Of a DNA stretch of 64,000 bases, positions 35,794-45,938 are shown one piece after another. Where the stretch lies: positions 248,001 through 312,000 of the forward strand of contig NZ_JAKZHX010000005.1 of assembly GCF_022568815.1 (NCBI RefSeq), read 5' to 3'. How positions within the stretch are numbered: the stretch's first letter is position 1; each line of letters begins with the position of its first letter. The DNA comes from Undibacterium paludis. GTDB lineage: Bacteria > Pseudomonadota > Gammaproteobacteria > Burkholderiales > Burkholderiaceae_D. The position numbers and the translations under genes were made by a program. The notes beneath the pieces are model-generated. The model had not been told where the DNA came from. It did not search any database and saw only the letters and a list, made by a program, of their open reading frames with translations.

Positions 35794-36750
35794 ATGAGAA
35801 CAGCCAATCTGGCATTTGCTGGCGCGACAGCTGTAGCTGTCGCGGTTTTTTTTGTGTTTACCTCCCTGAAATCAGCGCCTGCTGATGAGCCGATCAAATT
35901 GCGCAAGGCTGACCCCAGCTTTGATTTTGTGCGCTCTTTCCAGGGCACCACCCATGACGGCAATCTCACGCAAAATGACAGTGGTGACTTGCAGGTCAAC
36001 GCCGAACTGCGCCTTTTATTTGATTATTACCTGAGCGCCACCGGTGAAAAAAAACTCCCCGAAATACGTGCTGAAATCGAGCGTGTACTTGACCAGAAAC
36101 TGACGGGCCGGGCAGCCCTGCAGGCAAAGGATTTGCTGTCCCGCTATCTGCAATACAAGCAGGCGCTGGTCGGTGTAGAAAGCAATGCACAGAATATCAG
36201 CATGGGCAAGACCGGCATGGCCGCGGCAGCAAGACAGCGCTGGTCGGCAATGCAGCAAACCCGTCAACGCTATTTCAGCGAAAAAGAAAACCAGGCCATG
36301 TTCGGCTTTGACGATGCCTATGACATTGACTCACTGAATCGCATGGAGATTGCAGAAAACAGCAACCTCAATCCCGAGCAGAAGCAGGCGCAATTGAAAG
36401 CGTTGGACGACGCCATGCCCGCTGCACTGAAAGAAGAAAAAAACGCGCCTTATCAGGTGATACGCCTGGAAGAGCAAGCCAAAAACCTGCGCGCCCAGGG
36501 CGCCAGCGAAGAAGAAATCTTCCGCCTGCGCGCCAGCGCAACCTCACCGGAAGCTGCGGCACGGCTAGCTCAGGTCGACCAGGAAGAAGCCGCCTGGAAG
36601 GGACGCATAGAGCAATACCTGGCACAGAAAAGCCGTCTCAGCACAGAAATGACTTTTCATAGCGAGACAGAAAAACAGGCCGCACTGACGCAGGTGCGCA
36701 ACCAGTTTTTCAATGCCGATGAACAGCGACGCCTGCCGGCATATGAGTAA
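35794..36750 (+). CDS. lifO: Lipase-specific foldase (Lif), membrane-anchored
   Basis: 318 residues: one N-terminal anchor helix (LAFAGATAVAVAVFFVFTSL), a variable linker, then a helical steric chaperone with the Lif signature RLLFDYYLSATGE at about 72-84. The C-terminal two-thirds is almost all helix, as expected for the arm that wraps around the lipase. It folds the upstream lipase in the periplasm. GGAG precedes the ATG. A REP-like pair follows downstream. Confidence 0.92.
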   Translation: MRTANLAFAGATAVAVAVFFVFTSLKSAPADEPIKLRKADPSFDFVRSFQGTTHDGNLTQNDSGDLQVNAELRLLFDYYLSATGEKKLPEIRAEIERVLDQKLTGRAALQAKDLLSRYLQYKQALVGVESNAQNISMGKTGMAAAARQRWSAMQQTRQRYFSEKENQAMFGFDDAYDIDSLNRMEIAENSNLNPEQKQAQLKALDDAMPAALKEEKNAPYQVIRLEEQAKNLRAQGASEEEIFRLRASATSPEAAARLAQVDQEEAAWKGRIEQYLAQKSRLSTEMTFHSETEKQAALTQVRNQFFNADEQRRLPAYE

Positions 36751-36834
36751 GCTCAACATGTTTTGAGAGCAGAGAAAAACAGGCAGCGCCACTGTCAGGG
36801 CGAAGCTTGCAAAGAATTGAAGGGAGTATTTTTT

Positions 36835-36907
36835 GTAGGAGCGGCTTTAACCGCGAACAAAGCTACACACAAAGCTGGTCATTGTGCGCAGCTAAAGCCG
36901 CTCCTGC
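36835..36907. repeat. REP-like inverted pair (REPIN) after the foldase gene
   Basis: AGGAGCGGCTTTA (36837-36849) and its exact reverse complement TAAAGCCGCTCCT (36893-36905) face each other across 43 bases. The left copy continues with ACCGCGAA, as in the TGTAGGAGCGGCTTNAGCCGCG-type REP elements of proteobacteria. Likely a mobile non-autonomous repeat, possibly also ending the lipase operon. Confidence 0.7.
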
Positions 36908-37026
36908 CTGAAGTAACCACATCCCCAATTCCCATTGGCAGAATTTGTGCAACATGATTCACCCAATGCGAAACCAGGTAAAAATCAGGGCAGGGCTTGT
37001 GGTATAAAAAGCGCGAGCAAGGGAAA

Positions 37027-39324
37027 TCAGACCAGGCTGACTTCCTCTTCTTCCTCTTCTTGTTCGTCAGGTGTATTTTCCAGCACTTCCATCAGGGCGC
37101 GGTCAACGACCTTGTCGAGTACCAGTATCTTCGCACGTTTTTCGCGGAAGGTTTGCTCAAGTTCTTCGGCCGTGACCTGGAAGGTTTTTTCCTTGTCGCC
37201 GGTGGTGAAGATATACAGGCTGCGCATGGGGCTGACCCAGGCCAGTTTGACCTTGTTGGTGCCACCTGTTTTTTTGGTGAATTCCAGCCAGACACCGCGT
37301 TCCAGTTGAGTGACGGTATCGACATGTTCGTCCGGCACCGGTTCAGGTTCTGCCTCGGCCTTGCTTTCTGCTTCTGCACGTTTGGCCAGCCTGCGTTCTG
37401 CTGCCTGTTGCGCCACTTCGACAGCGATTTCAATCTGGCGTTCTGGCGACAGGTCAAGCGGCGCACGCACTATCGACGCATGGCATTCTGCCAGTTCGGC
37501 AAAGAATTGCACGCGATCAGCATCTTCCCACTTGATCAGGCTCAGCCATTTGTTCAGGCGGGCCAGAATGGCGGGCAGTCGGTTCAACAGTTCTTGTCTT
37601 TGTTGCAGGGTGATCTTGGGCTTGACGCTCCAGATCAGGTCATCCATGGTCTTGATGGCGTCTTCGACGGCATACGGTTTTTCTTCCTTGACGCTGTAGG
37701 CCAGGGTCAGCACCTTGGTCCAGCGGTTTTCGAGGAAGGTTTCGACAAAGGCGACGACTTCACCTGTGCCGACACGCAGATTCACTTCGTGGGTAGCGGC
37801 AATACCAGCCTGTTTGACTTTTTCTTTTTTCAGTGCCGTCTTGATAGGCACCTGCAGGGCTTCTGCAGCTTCTTTTTCTTCTTTCTGTATGAAAGATTCC
37901 AGGTCGTTGACGACTTCATCAAAGAGCGCGATTTCCTGATCAAACTCTTGCTGCACACGATGTACATTGCGCTGCATGGTCTGGAACAGCGGGTCCTGCT
38001 GACCTTTTTTCTGGTCCCAGGCCAGGCTGTAACGTGACAGCAGCTCTACCAGACGGCGGGCCGGATGGTTTTCCTGGAAAAAGAATTCCTTGTCCATCAG
38101 GGCGGCCTTGAGTACCGGTATCTGCAGGACGGAAATCAGTTCCTTGATCTGGGTCGGTATGGCCTGGTTGCGGAAAACGCTGTCAAAAACCTGCGACAGC
38201 AAATCCAGGGTATTTTTTTCTACACCGGTATTGGCCAGTTCCGGCATATGTTCACGCATTTGTGACAGGCGCAATACATCTTGCGCCCCAGCCATCATTT
38301 GCTGCAGCTTGACGCTCTTTTGCAGGTCTGCGAGCTTCTGGAACAATTCTGCACGGGCGACAGTCTGTGGCTCACCCGCCTGCGCAAAACCAGAGTAAGG
38401 CGTACTGCCAGACGGCCCTCCCTGGCCCATGCCACCATCTGCATGCCCGCCTTGACCACCAGCCTGACCACCAAAGCCGCCACCCAGGCCACCTGCCTGC
38501 CCTCCACTGCCCTGGGCAAACTGCCCGGAGGCATCATTGGCAGCACCGGCCTGACCATTACCGGACAGGAGGTTTCGAAGTTTTTGTGACACATCACCTG
38601 GAGCTGCATCCTTTCGCCTTTCCGAATTGCGGCTGCGGCGGATGCGGAAGGATTCATGCAGGTCAGGCAAAATGCCCTTGGCTATCAGGGCCTCATTGAG
38701 CGCATTAAGGATGGGCTCAAGATCAAACAGTATGTCTGCACGCAATAAAGGCAGCACCAGTTCGTGGGTATTGACCTCTGGGTCAAACTCACACCATGCC
38801 GAATAGATCGTGTGCAGGAAAATCTCTGGACGGAAAGGGTTTTGAGCAATGCTCAGTGCTTCATGATCCATCAGATGCGCAAAGCGCATATTGAGGGCGG
38901 CATATTGCTCGGCGCTATCGAGTTCCAGTGTGCGCCCGGCGCGACTGAGCGCCAGCTTCTGGTCCATCTCTTCATAAGTGACCAGGGTCAGGGCTACATC
39001 AGCTGGCGAGGCCACGGCCTTGACGCCTTGCAGGAGCGCTTCCACTTCTTTACGGAAGGTCGCTTCAAAACCTGCAGTGGTAAGGTAATAGAATGCATAG
39101 GCATTCTTTTTCAGTAACTGGCCGGCATTGAAGCTCAGGTTGGCTTCACGGGCATCCATGCTTTGCTCGGACAAAGCCAGGAAAGCATTCGACAGGCGGG
39201 CAGAAAAAGCATCAATTTGCGACGCCACCAGATGGTTGGCCAACGGAACCAAACCACGCAAAACGCCATCACGGGACTGCAAGGCAGTTCCGCTGGTTTG
39301 AGGTTTATTGGTCAACGTTGACAT
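37027..39324 (-). CDS. DUF1631-family protein
   Basis: 765 residues typical of the betaproteobacterial/gammaproteobacterial DUF1631 family: an N-terminal helical domain (GVLRGLVPLANHLVASQIDAFSARLSNAFLALSEQSMDAREANLSFNAGQLLKKNAYAFYYL), a low-complexity Gly/Gln linker (~270-310, GGQAGGLGGGFGGQ), and a helical C-terminal domain ending in an acidic tail (EEEEEE). The family is sometimes mislabelled thymidine phosphorylase; no enzyme motif is visible. The function is unknown; a cytosolic, possibly regulatory, RNA/lipid-linked role has been guessed elsewhere and is not supported here. Monocistronic. Confidence 0.88.
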   Translation of the reverse strand: MSTLTNKPQTSGTALQSRDGVLRGLVPLANHLVASQIDAFSARLSNAFLALSEQSMDAREANLSFNAGQLLKKNAYAFYYLTTAGFEATFRKEVEALLQGVKAVASPADVALTLVTYEEMDQKLALSRAGRTLELDSAEQYAALNMRFAHLMDHEALSIAQNPFRPEIFLHTIYSAWCEFDPEVNTHELVLPLLRADILFDLEPILNALNEALIAKGILPDLHESFRIRRSRNSERRKDAAPGDVSQKLRNLLSGNGQAGAANDASGQFAQGSGGQAGGLGGGFGGQAGGQGGHADGGMGQGGPSGSTPYSGFAQAGEPQTVARAELFQKLADLQKSVKLQQMMAGAQDVLRLSQMREHMPELANTGVEKNTLDLLSQVFDSVFRNQAIPTQIKELISVLQIPVLKAALMDKEFFFQENHPARRLVELLSRYSLAWDQKKGQQDPLFQTMQRNVHRVQQEFDQEIALFDEVVNDLESFIQKEEKEAAEALQVPIKTALKKEKVKQAGIAATHEVNLRVGTGEVVAFVETFLENRWTKVLTLAYSVKEEKPYAVEDAIKTMDDLIWSVKPKITLQQRQELLNRLPAILARLNKWLSLIKWEDADRVQFFAELAECHASIVRAPLDLSPERQIEIAVEVAQQAAERRLAKRAEAESKAEAEPEPVPDEHVDTVTQLERGVWLEFTKKTGGTNKVKLAWVSPMRSLYIFTTGDKEKTFQVTAEELEQTFREKRAKILVLDKVVDRALMEVLENTPDEQEEEEEEVSLV

Positions 39325-39867
39325 GGCTGCAATAAAATCTATTTAAATTTTACCAAGGCTACGAATAATTACAATTATTACCAGGCAATACCTGAAAAAG
39401 AATGGAAATATAATGATTGCCAGGAATAGATATAGGTATAAAACAATATAAGTAAAAAAGCAAGACACGGAATCAATATATTTATTGCAATTCCCTATCT
39501 GATAACTCCAGTTTCGGACTTGACGATGACTTGGTAATGACAAACTGCTTATGTGCTGCTTACCTGCTCAATATCTGCCCAATAATTAATCACATCTTCA
39601 GGCACACTATATACGGTTAATTTCCACATGGAAATGATTGAAACGCAATTCCGGGAACTTTTTTAAGTATATCTTGTTGCCTGTAGTTAAAACGAAAAGC
39701 ACTTCGAGCGTCTCCCCTAATTTGAATTAGCAGGAAAACACCAAACACTAAATTTCTCGGGATTGCTCTAAAATAGCAGGTCGAACACTGTTTACCTTGA
39801 TTTTCACGCCGATTTTTACGTTTGGTTTCACTTTTTTTTGTTAACGGCGCGAAACAAACATTTCTTT
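39325..39867. other. Gene-free stretch upstream of xseB
   Basis: 543 A+T-rich bases between the divergent DUF1631 and xseB genes. Frames present are short, without ribosome sites. It must hold the promoters for both; no -10/-35 pair was clear enough to name. Confidence 0.5.
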
Positions 39868-40161
39868 ATGACAAAAAAACAAGCAACTGCAAATCTGGTT
39901 ACGCCCGCCCATCTTGAAGGTTTGTCTTTTGAAGCAGCGATGGCCGAGTTAAACAAACTCGTCGCCAGCATGGAGGCCGGAGAACTGGCATTGGAGGCAT
40001 CAGTAAGCGCTTACCAACGTGGCTCTGATCTGGTCAAATACTGTGCATCCCAGCTGGAAAAAGTAGAACAACAAGTCAAGATACTGGAAGCCGGCATGCT
40101 CAAGCCTTTTGCCGATTCCGGAGCTGCTGGTGGCAGTACTGATACAGAGGATGCAGTATGA
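39868..40161 (+). CDS. xseB: Exodeoxyribonuclease VII small subunit
   Basis: 97 residues from the ATG at 39868 (MTKKQATANL). The XseB core is LEGLSFEAAMAELNKLVASMEAGELALEASVSAYQRGSDLVKYCASQLEKVEQQVKIL, a helical hairpin. It works with XseA (not in the window) to degrade single-stranded DNA. The gene overlaps the ispA start by ATGA, and xseB-ispA-dxs is a common order in proteobacteria. Confidence 0.95.
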   Translation: MTKKQATANLVTPAHLEGLSFEAAMAELNKLVASMEAGELALEASVSAYQRGSDLVKYCASQLEKVEQQVKILEAGMLKPFADSGAAGGSTDTEDAV

Positions 40162-41045
40162 ATGAGAAATTTAGTAACTGGATGCGACAAATCCAGGCAG
40201 CCTGTGAAACCAGCCTGGCGCAATTTTTACCTGATGAAAATACCGTCCCGAACAAGCTGCATGCAGCCATGCGCTATGCCACTCTGGATGGCGGTAAAAG
40301 AGTACGTCCTTTATTAGTCCATGCAGCAGGGCAATTGTTTGATGCACCGGCCGACATGCTCAGCCGCGCCGCTGCGGCGGTTGAAATGATCCATGCCTAC
40401 TCCCTGGTGCATGACGACATGCCTTGCATGGATGACGATGCCTTGCGTCGCGGCAAGCCTACTGTCCATGTAAAATATGACGAAGCAACCGCCCTGCTGG
40501 TTGGCGATGCCTTGCAGGCACAGGCTTTTCTGGTCCTGGCTGAAGGCGCAGGCGATGCAGCCAGCAAACTGGCCATGCTGCAATTGCTGGCCAGGGCGGC
40601 CGGCTCGGTCGGCATGTGCGGCGGCCAGGCCATAGACCTTGACAGTGTCGGCGTGGCCCTGAATCGCGAGCAACTGGAACAGATGCACAGGCTGAAAACC
40701 GGCGCCCTGCTGCGCGCGTCCGTCCTGCTGGGCGCCATGTGTGGAAAAACCCTGACGGCAGCAGACCAGATTGCCCTGGACCGCTATGCGGCTGCCATCG
40801 GCCTGGCTTTCCAGGTGGTGGATGATGTTCTTGACGCCACCGCTGACTCGGCCACCCTGGGCAAAACCGCCGGCAAGGATGCGGCAGACAACAAGCCAAC
40901 CTTTGTCAGCCTGATGGGGCTCGATGCTTCACGCGCACTGGCGGCGCAACTGTGCCATGATGCGCATGCTGCCCTGCAGGATTATGGTGACAAGGCAAGC
41001 TTGCTGCATGATCTGGCAGACCTGATTGTGCAACGCCAGGCCTGA
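40158..41045 (+). CDS. ispA: Farnesyl diphosphate synthase
   Basis: 295 residues; the two Asp-rich motifs are HDDMPCMDDDALRRGKPTVH (85-104) and VVDDVLDATADS (~217-228), with GGKRVRPLL at 45-53. It condenses DMAPP with two IPP to farnesyl diphosphate, the branch point to ubiquinone, undecaprenol and hopanoids. The chain-length position before the first DDxxD is Tyr-Ser-Leu-Val-His, consistent with a C15 product. It overlaps xseB by four bases. Confidence 0.95.
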   Translation: MNEKFSNWMRQIQAACETSLAQFLPDENTVPNKLHAAMRYATLDGGKRVRPLLVHAAGQLFDAPADMLSRAAAAVEMIHAYSLVHDDMPCMDDDALRRGKPTVHVKYDEATALLVGDALQAQAFLVLAEGAGDAASKLAMLQLLARAAGSVGMCGGQAIDLDSVGVALNREQLEQMHRLKTGALLRASVLLGAMCGKTLTAADQIALDRYAAAIGLAFQVVDDVLDATADSATLGKTAGKDAADNKPTFVSLMGLDASRALAAQLCHDAHAALQDYGDKASLLHDLADLIVQRQA

Positions 41046-41230
41046 TTATTTAATTTGGTTTTGCTTGCAGGGTACGCCCTGCAAAGTAAGGCAACAAGAA
41101 GTTTGACAGGGAATCCTGAAAGGGCAGTGCCCAAGGCAGGATTACCGTGCAGGTATGCGATAGCAGCTCAGGCTGTCAGCCAGACCAGATGTAGCTGAGT
41201 AGCTGACAATCAGAGGCGTTTAGCCAGGTA

Positions 41231-43087
41231 ATGAAAACAACAATGACAACTTTATTAAACACCATTAATTCCCCCGCTGACCTGCGCAGCATGACGCGCA
41301 GCCAACTCAAGCCACTGGCGGACGAATTGCGCCAGTACGTGCTTGACTCTGTCTCCAAGACTGGTGGCCATCTGTCGTCGAACCTGGGTACGGTGGAATT
41401 AACCATTGCCTTGCACTATGTGTTCAACACCCCTGAAGACCGTCTGGTCTGGGATGTCGGCCACCAGACTTATCCGCACAAGATATTGACGGGTCGCCGT
41501 GACCAGATGCACAGCCTGCGCCAGTTGCATGGCATATCAGGCTTCCCGCGCCGTTGTGAAAGCGAATACGACACCTTTGGCACGGCCCATTCGTCGACCT
41601 CCATCTCTGCCGCGCTGGGCATGGCACTGGCCGCCCACACCAAGGGTGAAGACCGTCATGCCGTCGCCATCATCGGTGACGGTTCGATGACGGCAGGCAT
41701 GGCCTTTGAAGCGATGAACAATGCCGGTGTCCATGAAGACATCAACCTGCTGGTGATCCTCAATGACAATGACATGTCGATCTCGCCACCGGTAGGCGCA
41801 CTGAACCGTTATCTGGCGCGCCTGATGTCGGGCAAGTTTTATGCGGCTGCCCGTAACGTCGGCAAATCAGTCCTGCCGTCACCAGTGCTGGAACTGGCCA
41901 AGCGCTTTGAAGAACATGCCAAGGGCATGATCGTCCCAGCCACCATGTTTGAAGAATTCGGCTTCAATTACATTGGCCCTATCGATGGCCACGATCTTGA
42001 ATCCCTGGTGCCTACGCTGCAAAACATCAAGAACCTGAAGGGCCCGCAATTTTTGCATGTGGTCACCAAAAAAGGCCAGGGTTATAAACTGGCAGAAGCT
42101 GATCCCATCCTGTATCACGGCCCCGGCAAGTTCAATCCGGCAGAAGGCATCAAGCCGGCTGCTGCACCGGCCAAGCAAAGTTATACCCAGGTATTTGGCA
42201 ACTGGCTGTGCGACATGGCTGCCGCTGATGAAAAACTGGTCGGCATCACACCAGCCATGCGTGAAGGTTCCGGCATGGTGGAATTTGAAAAACAATTCCC
42301 CAAGCGTTACTACGATGTCGGCATTGCCGAGCAGCATTCGGTCACCTTTGCCGCCGGTCTGGCCTGCGAAGGCTTGAAGCCAGTGGTCGCCATCTATTCC
42401 ACCTTCTTGCAACGCGCCTATGACCAGCTGATCCATGACGTCGCCCTGCAAAACCTGGACGTGACTTTTGCACTGGACCGCGCAGGGTTGGTCGGCGCTG
42501 ACGGCGCTACTCATGCCGGCAATTACGACCTCGCTTACCTGCGCTGCATCCCCAATATGGTGGTCATGGCGGCATCCGATGAAAACGAATGCCGCCAGAT
42601 GCTGAGCACCGCCTATCACTACCCTGGCCCTGCTGCCGTACGCTATCCGCGCGGTGCCGGCATAGGTGTGCCCACAGAAAAGAATCTTGACACCCTCACG
42701 CTGGGCAAGGGCGAAATCAAACGCCAGGGCAAGCGCATTGCCATCATGGCTTTTGGTTCCCTGGTCCACCCTGCCTTGCAGGCTGCAGAAAAACTCGACG
42801 CTACCCTGGCTAACATGCGCTTTATCAAGCCGCTCGATATTGACCTGGTCAAGTCACTGGCTGCCAGCCATGATGTACTGGTCACCGTCGAAGAAGGCTG
42901 CACCATGGGCGGTGCCGGTTCTGCCGTCGCCGAAGCCCTGGCCGAAGCTGGCATCAGCAAACCTTTGCTGATACTGGGCCTTCCAGACAAGTTCGTTGAC
43001 CATGGCGACCCGGCTTTGCTGCTGGCGCAATGCGGGCTGGATGCGACGGGTATAGAAAAATCGGTGATGGCGCGATTTGGTGAGTAA
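41231..43087 (+). CDS. dxs: 1-deoxy-D-xylulose-5-phosphate synthase
   Basis: 618 residues. Thiamine-diphosphate motif: [18 protein letters not shown]...[14 protein letters not shown] (about 147-180). Dxs pattern [45 protein letters not shown] near 46-90, and in the transketolase pyrimidine domain [18 protein letters not shown]-like [13 protein letters not shown]. It makes DXP from pyruvate and glyceraldehyde-3-phosphate, the first step of the MEP pathway, feeding ispA upstream. The start used lacks a strong ribosome site; the 185 bases after ispA may carry their own promoter. Confidence 0.95.
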   Translation: MKTTMTTLLNTINSPADLRSMTRSQLKPLADELRQYVLDSVSKTGGHLSSNLGTVELTIALHYVFNTPEDRLVWDVGHQTYPHKILTGRRDQMHSLRQLHGISGFPRRCESEYDTFGTAHSSTSISAALGMALAAHTKGEDRHAVAIIGDGSMTAGMAFEAMNNAGVHEDINLLVILNDNDMSISPPVGALNRYLARLMSGKFYAAARNVGKSVLPSPVLELAKRFEEHAKGMIVPATMFEEFGFNYIGPIDGHDLESLVPTLQNIKNLKGPQFLHVVTKKGQGYKLAEADPILYHGPGKFNPAEGIKPAAAPAKQSYTQVFGNWLCDMAAADEKLVGITPAMREGSGMVEFEKQFPKRYYDVGIAEQHSVTFAAGLACEGLKPVVAIYSTFLQRAYDQLIHDVALQNLDVTFALDRAGLVGADGATHAGNYDLAYLRCIPNMVVMAASDENECRQMLSTAYHYPGPAAVRYPRGAGIGVPTEKNLDTLTLGKGEIKRQGKRIAIMAFGSLVHPALQAAEKLDATLANMRFIKPLDIDLVKSLAASHDVLVTVEEGCTMGGAGSAVAEALAEAGISKPLLILGLPDKFVDHGDPALLLAQCGLDATGIEKSVMARFGE

Positions 43088-43240
43088 AACCTGGCTCTTC
43101 AAAGCATGCAAAGCGCCAAGATACAAGTCATTGCATAAGCCTCAGGTATTGTCGCCCTGTTTGCTGAAGTCACATTACTGGCCGCCTTTCTGTCAACCGG
43201 AGACTATATTGCCATTGCGATAGTTTGTAATTTAGCAGCA

Positions 43241-43534
43241 ATGGCATTCGCCTGCCTGGCATGGACTGAAATACTCTGGTCGGCAGGAAAGAACAAATCT
43301 TACGGGCCAGAGACTCCAGGCGAGTGGGTAGGTCTATTTGTGTGCGCTTTCTTGATCAGCCTCATTTTTTTGTCAATTGATTGCGGCCACGTACCTGTTC
43401 TCAAACCAGAATTCATTTGTAAAGGTCATCCCGGATTTAGTGTTATTTTCACAGTAGCCGCAATCGGCATGACCATCATTGCCTTACCCAGTGCGCTACG
43501 TGCTTGGATACTACAGCATTACACACGAATGTAG
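43241..43534 (+). CDS. Small membrane protein, possibly lacking its normal start
   Basis: 97 residues from the ATG at 43241, with three hydrophobic segments (FACLAWTEILW, LFVCAFLISLIFLSI, VIFTVAAIGMTIIAL). In the same frame the sequence upstream, from the stop at 43136-43138, reads a further hydrophobic helix (IVALFAEVTLLAAFLSTGDYIA) with no ATG, GTG or TTG. So either an unusual start (ATT at 43148 or CTG) is used, or the gene has lost its first part. No family recognised. It lies between dxs and the TPR glycosyltransferase. Confidence 0.5.
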   Translation: MAFACLAWTEILWSAGKNKSYGPETPGEWVGLFVCAFLISLIFLSIDCGHVPVLKPEFICKGHPGFSVIFTVAAIGMTIIALPSALRAWILQHYTRM

Positions 43535-43662
43535 CGCGCAGCAACCGTCAATGCAAGCTGATCTTAATACAGTACCAAAGCAAGCATGCGGCGAAGCGGA
43601 AATTGCTTTATCGAAAAACTTAATGTAGTGTGGCTGACATTACAACAACCGGTCGAATTATC

Positions 43663-45516
43663 ATGCTCAAATGGCTGAAAAGAAAATTTGCCAGTCACAA
43701 AGATGCATCCAACTTTGCAAAACAGAATACTGAAGCGAGGCCCTCCCCCATACTCTTTGACGAAGCCGTAAAATTATGCCAACTGGCTTCCCTGCAAATG
43801 GAACAAGGCAAGTTTCATGATGCAGGCAAAAACTTGCAAGGGGCCATTGCTATCGCCCCCGACTACGCGGACGCTCACGGTACCATGGGTCTACTGCTGA
43901 TGAGCCTGGGTCACTTTCCAGCCGCTGAAAACAGCCTGCGACAAGTCTTGCGGATACGGCCTGATGATGCCATCGCCTATGACAATCTGGGCTTGATCTC
44001 ATATCTGCAGGGCCGCTTCAAAGACGCCATCGTCAGCTTGAAACGCGCTGTCGAGATTGCTCCTGATTTATTGAATGCGCATAACAATCTGGCCAGTTCC
44101 TACAAAAGAGACGGGCAGTTGCAAGAAGCTGAAAACAGTTACCGTCATGCGCTCAGACTGGACAGTAACAATCCCATGCCACACAATAATCTGGCCTTGG
44201 TGTTTTCCGATCAGGGGCGTATTGCCGATGCCGTCAATGCTTATCAAAAAGCACTGGAGCTCAATCCTGATTTTGCAGAGGCCCATAGCAATCTTTTGTT
44301 TGCACTCAACTACCACCCCGATCTGAGTAGTAAAGAAATTTATGCTGCCTACCAGGCCTATGATCAACGTTTTGCGGTAGCACTGAAAAGCACCTGGCGC
44401 AGCTTCGAGAATGAGCGCTCCCCTGGCAGCAAGCTCAGGATAGGGTATGTGTCGCCCGATTTTAGCAATCATTCGGTCAAATATTTTCTCGAGCCCTTGA
44501 TGGCTCGACACGACAAAAGCCAGTTTGAAGTCTATGCTTACGCCCAATTAAATTGGGAAGACGAAGTGACAGCGCGGTACAGAAAATATGCTGACCACTG
44601 GATACCAACCATACTTATGTCTGATCATGAACTGGCAGAACGCATCCGTGCTGATCGCATTGATATCCTGATCGATGTGGCCGGCCATACCGGACATAAC
44701 CGCCTGCAGGTATTTGCCAGAAAACCCGCACCGGTCTCCATGTCCTGGCTAGGTTTTGGCTATACCACCGGGATATCCGCAATCGACTATCTTTTAATGG
44801 ATGACATCAGCGTGCCGACAGGCAGCGAAGACCTGTTTACAGAACAGCCCTGGCGTCTGGCTGGGCCTCTCTATGTCTATCGCCCGCCAGAAGATACTGG
44901 ACCGGTTAGCGACTTGCCGGCACTACAAAACGGCTACGTAACATTTGCCACCTTTAGTCGTGCGATACGACTCAATGACCAGCTTATCAAGGTATGGGCC
45001 AACATTCTGAAACAAATGGATGGTGCAAAGCTGGTCATCAATAGTGGCAACTTCCGAGAACCCTTCATGCAGGAACGCTACCTGGAAAAATTTGCCGCCC
45101 ACGGCATAGATGGTAGTCGTCTGGAAATAGCTTGCCATAGCCCACCGTGGGACAGCTTGCGCAAGGTCGATATCGTGCTCGATTGTTTTCCCCATAATTC
45201 AGGGACTACCTTGTTTGAATCCCTGTATATGGGCATACCCTATATCACCCTGGCAGGCCGACCCAGCATGGGCTTGCTAGGCAGTTCCATACTGAGTGGC
45301 CTTGGTCATTCGGAATGGATAGCGAAAACCGAGGAAGAATACATCGAAAAAACCCTGGCCATGGCCAGGGATCTGCCACAACTAAGCAAGCTGCGCATGA
45401 ACTTACGTCAAGAAATGCAAGCCAGCCCGCTCATGGACGAAGCTGGTTTCGCCCGCAAGATGGAAACAGCGTACCGTAGCATGTGGCAAGACTGGTGTGA
45501 AAAAAATCCTCATTAA
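43663..45516 (+). CDS. TPR-containing SPINDLY/OGT-like glycosyltransferase (GT41)
   Basis: 617 residues from the ATG at 43663 (MLKWLKRKF); a GTG at 43630 is possible. At least four TPR units (~30-215) with the typical A..NLG..Y..QGR...A...Y..AL...P pattern (AIAYDNLGLISYLQGRFKDAIVSLKRAVEIAP and following). The C-terminal ~390 residues are a GT41-type catalytic domain: RIGYVSPDFSNHSVKYFLEPLMARHD, DILIDVAGHTGHNRLQVFARKPAPVSMSWLGFGYTTG, DYLLMDD and LDCFPHNSGTTLFESLYMGIPYITLAGRP. Family members move a sugar from a nucleotide sugar to proteins or to a surface glycan; the bacterial targets are usually unknown. A perfect hairpin follows. Confidence 0.88.
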   Translation: MLKWLKRKFASHKDASNFAKQNTEARPSPILFDEAVKLCQLASLQMEQGKFHDAGKNLQGAIAIAPDYADAHGTMGLLLMSLGHFPAAENSLRQVLRIRPDDAIAYDNLGLISYLQGRFKDAIVSLKRAVEIAPDLLNAHNNLASSYKRDGQLQEAENSYRHALRLDSNNPMPHNNLALVFSDQGRIADAVNAYQKALELNPDFAEAHSNLLFALNYHPDLSSKEIYAAYQAYDQRFAVALKSTWRSFENERSPGSKLRIGYVSPDFSNHSVKYFLEPLMARHDKSQFEVYAYAQLNWEDEVTARYRKYADHWIPTILMSDHELAERIRADRIDILIDVAGHTGHNRLQVFARKPAPVSMSWLGFGYTTGISAIDYLLMDDISVPTGSEDLFTEQPWRLAGPLYVYRPPEDTGPVSDLPALQNGYVTFATFSRAIRLNDQLIKVWANILKQMDGAKLVINSGNFREPFMQERYLEKFAAHGIDGSRLEIACHSPPWDSLRKVDIVLDCFPHNSGTTLFESLYMGIPYITLAGRPSMGLLGSSILSGLGHSEWIAKTEEEYIEKTLAMARDLPQLSKLRMNLRQEMQASPLMDEAGFARKMETAYRSMWQDWCEKNPH

Positions 45517-45938
45517 GACCATGTGTTGACCGCTCTTGACGGCAAAGCGTTTCCCCTTTGACAGCCCCCTATCGGGGGGCTGTCAAAGGGGAAACAGGAG
45601 CTTCAGGCGGCATGCTGTTTGCCGGTGCGCTGCGCTGTTTCGACTACCTGGCCTTGTTTTTCCGGTCAACACCATCAACGCTGACATGCATGCCAGTACG
45701 CCTGCCTACACAGCCTCACCCACAGCACAGCAACCATACATCGCCCAGGACTGCCGCTGATCGCCCGGGATTTGAGCCTGAGGCACGACATCAATATAAT
45801 CATGGTATCCGGCTTGATACTCATGCCCTCCTGACTTATCCGTCGCTGGATCCCAGGGTATGAGAATAAAACTGTACAGTTTCCGTATGACGTCTTGTAT
45901 TACATCTCCACATGTTATTTATTATGAAGGAAACCACC
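45517..45938. other. Gene-free stretch with a long hairpin
   Basis: About 420 bases between the TPR glycosyltransferase and a secreted-protein gene. Apart from the 47-base hairpin at 45549-45595 nothing with a credible start or ribosome site is seen. Confidence 0.5.
45549..45595. terminator. Perfect 21-bp hairpin after the TPR glycosyltransferase
   Basis: Arms 45549-45569 (GTTTCCCCTTTGACAGCCCC...) and 45575-45595 are exact complements with a 5-base TATCG loop, 33 bases after the stop. It lacks a following T-run on either strand, so it is not a textbook Rho-independent terminator. It may be a Rho-assisted or mRNA-stabilising stem, or the palindrome of a small mobile repeat. Confidence 0.5.

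Noticed and set aside
41879-42769. 296-codon minus-strand frame opposite dxs
   Set aside because: Antisense shadow of a strongly conserved gene.
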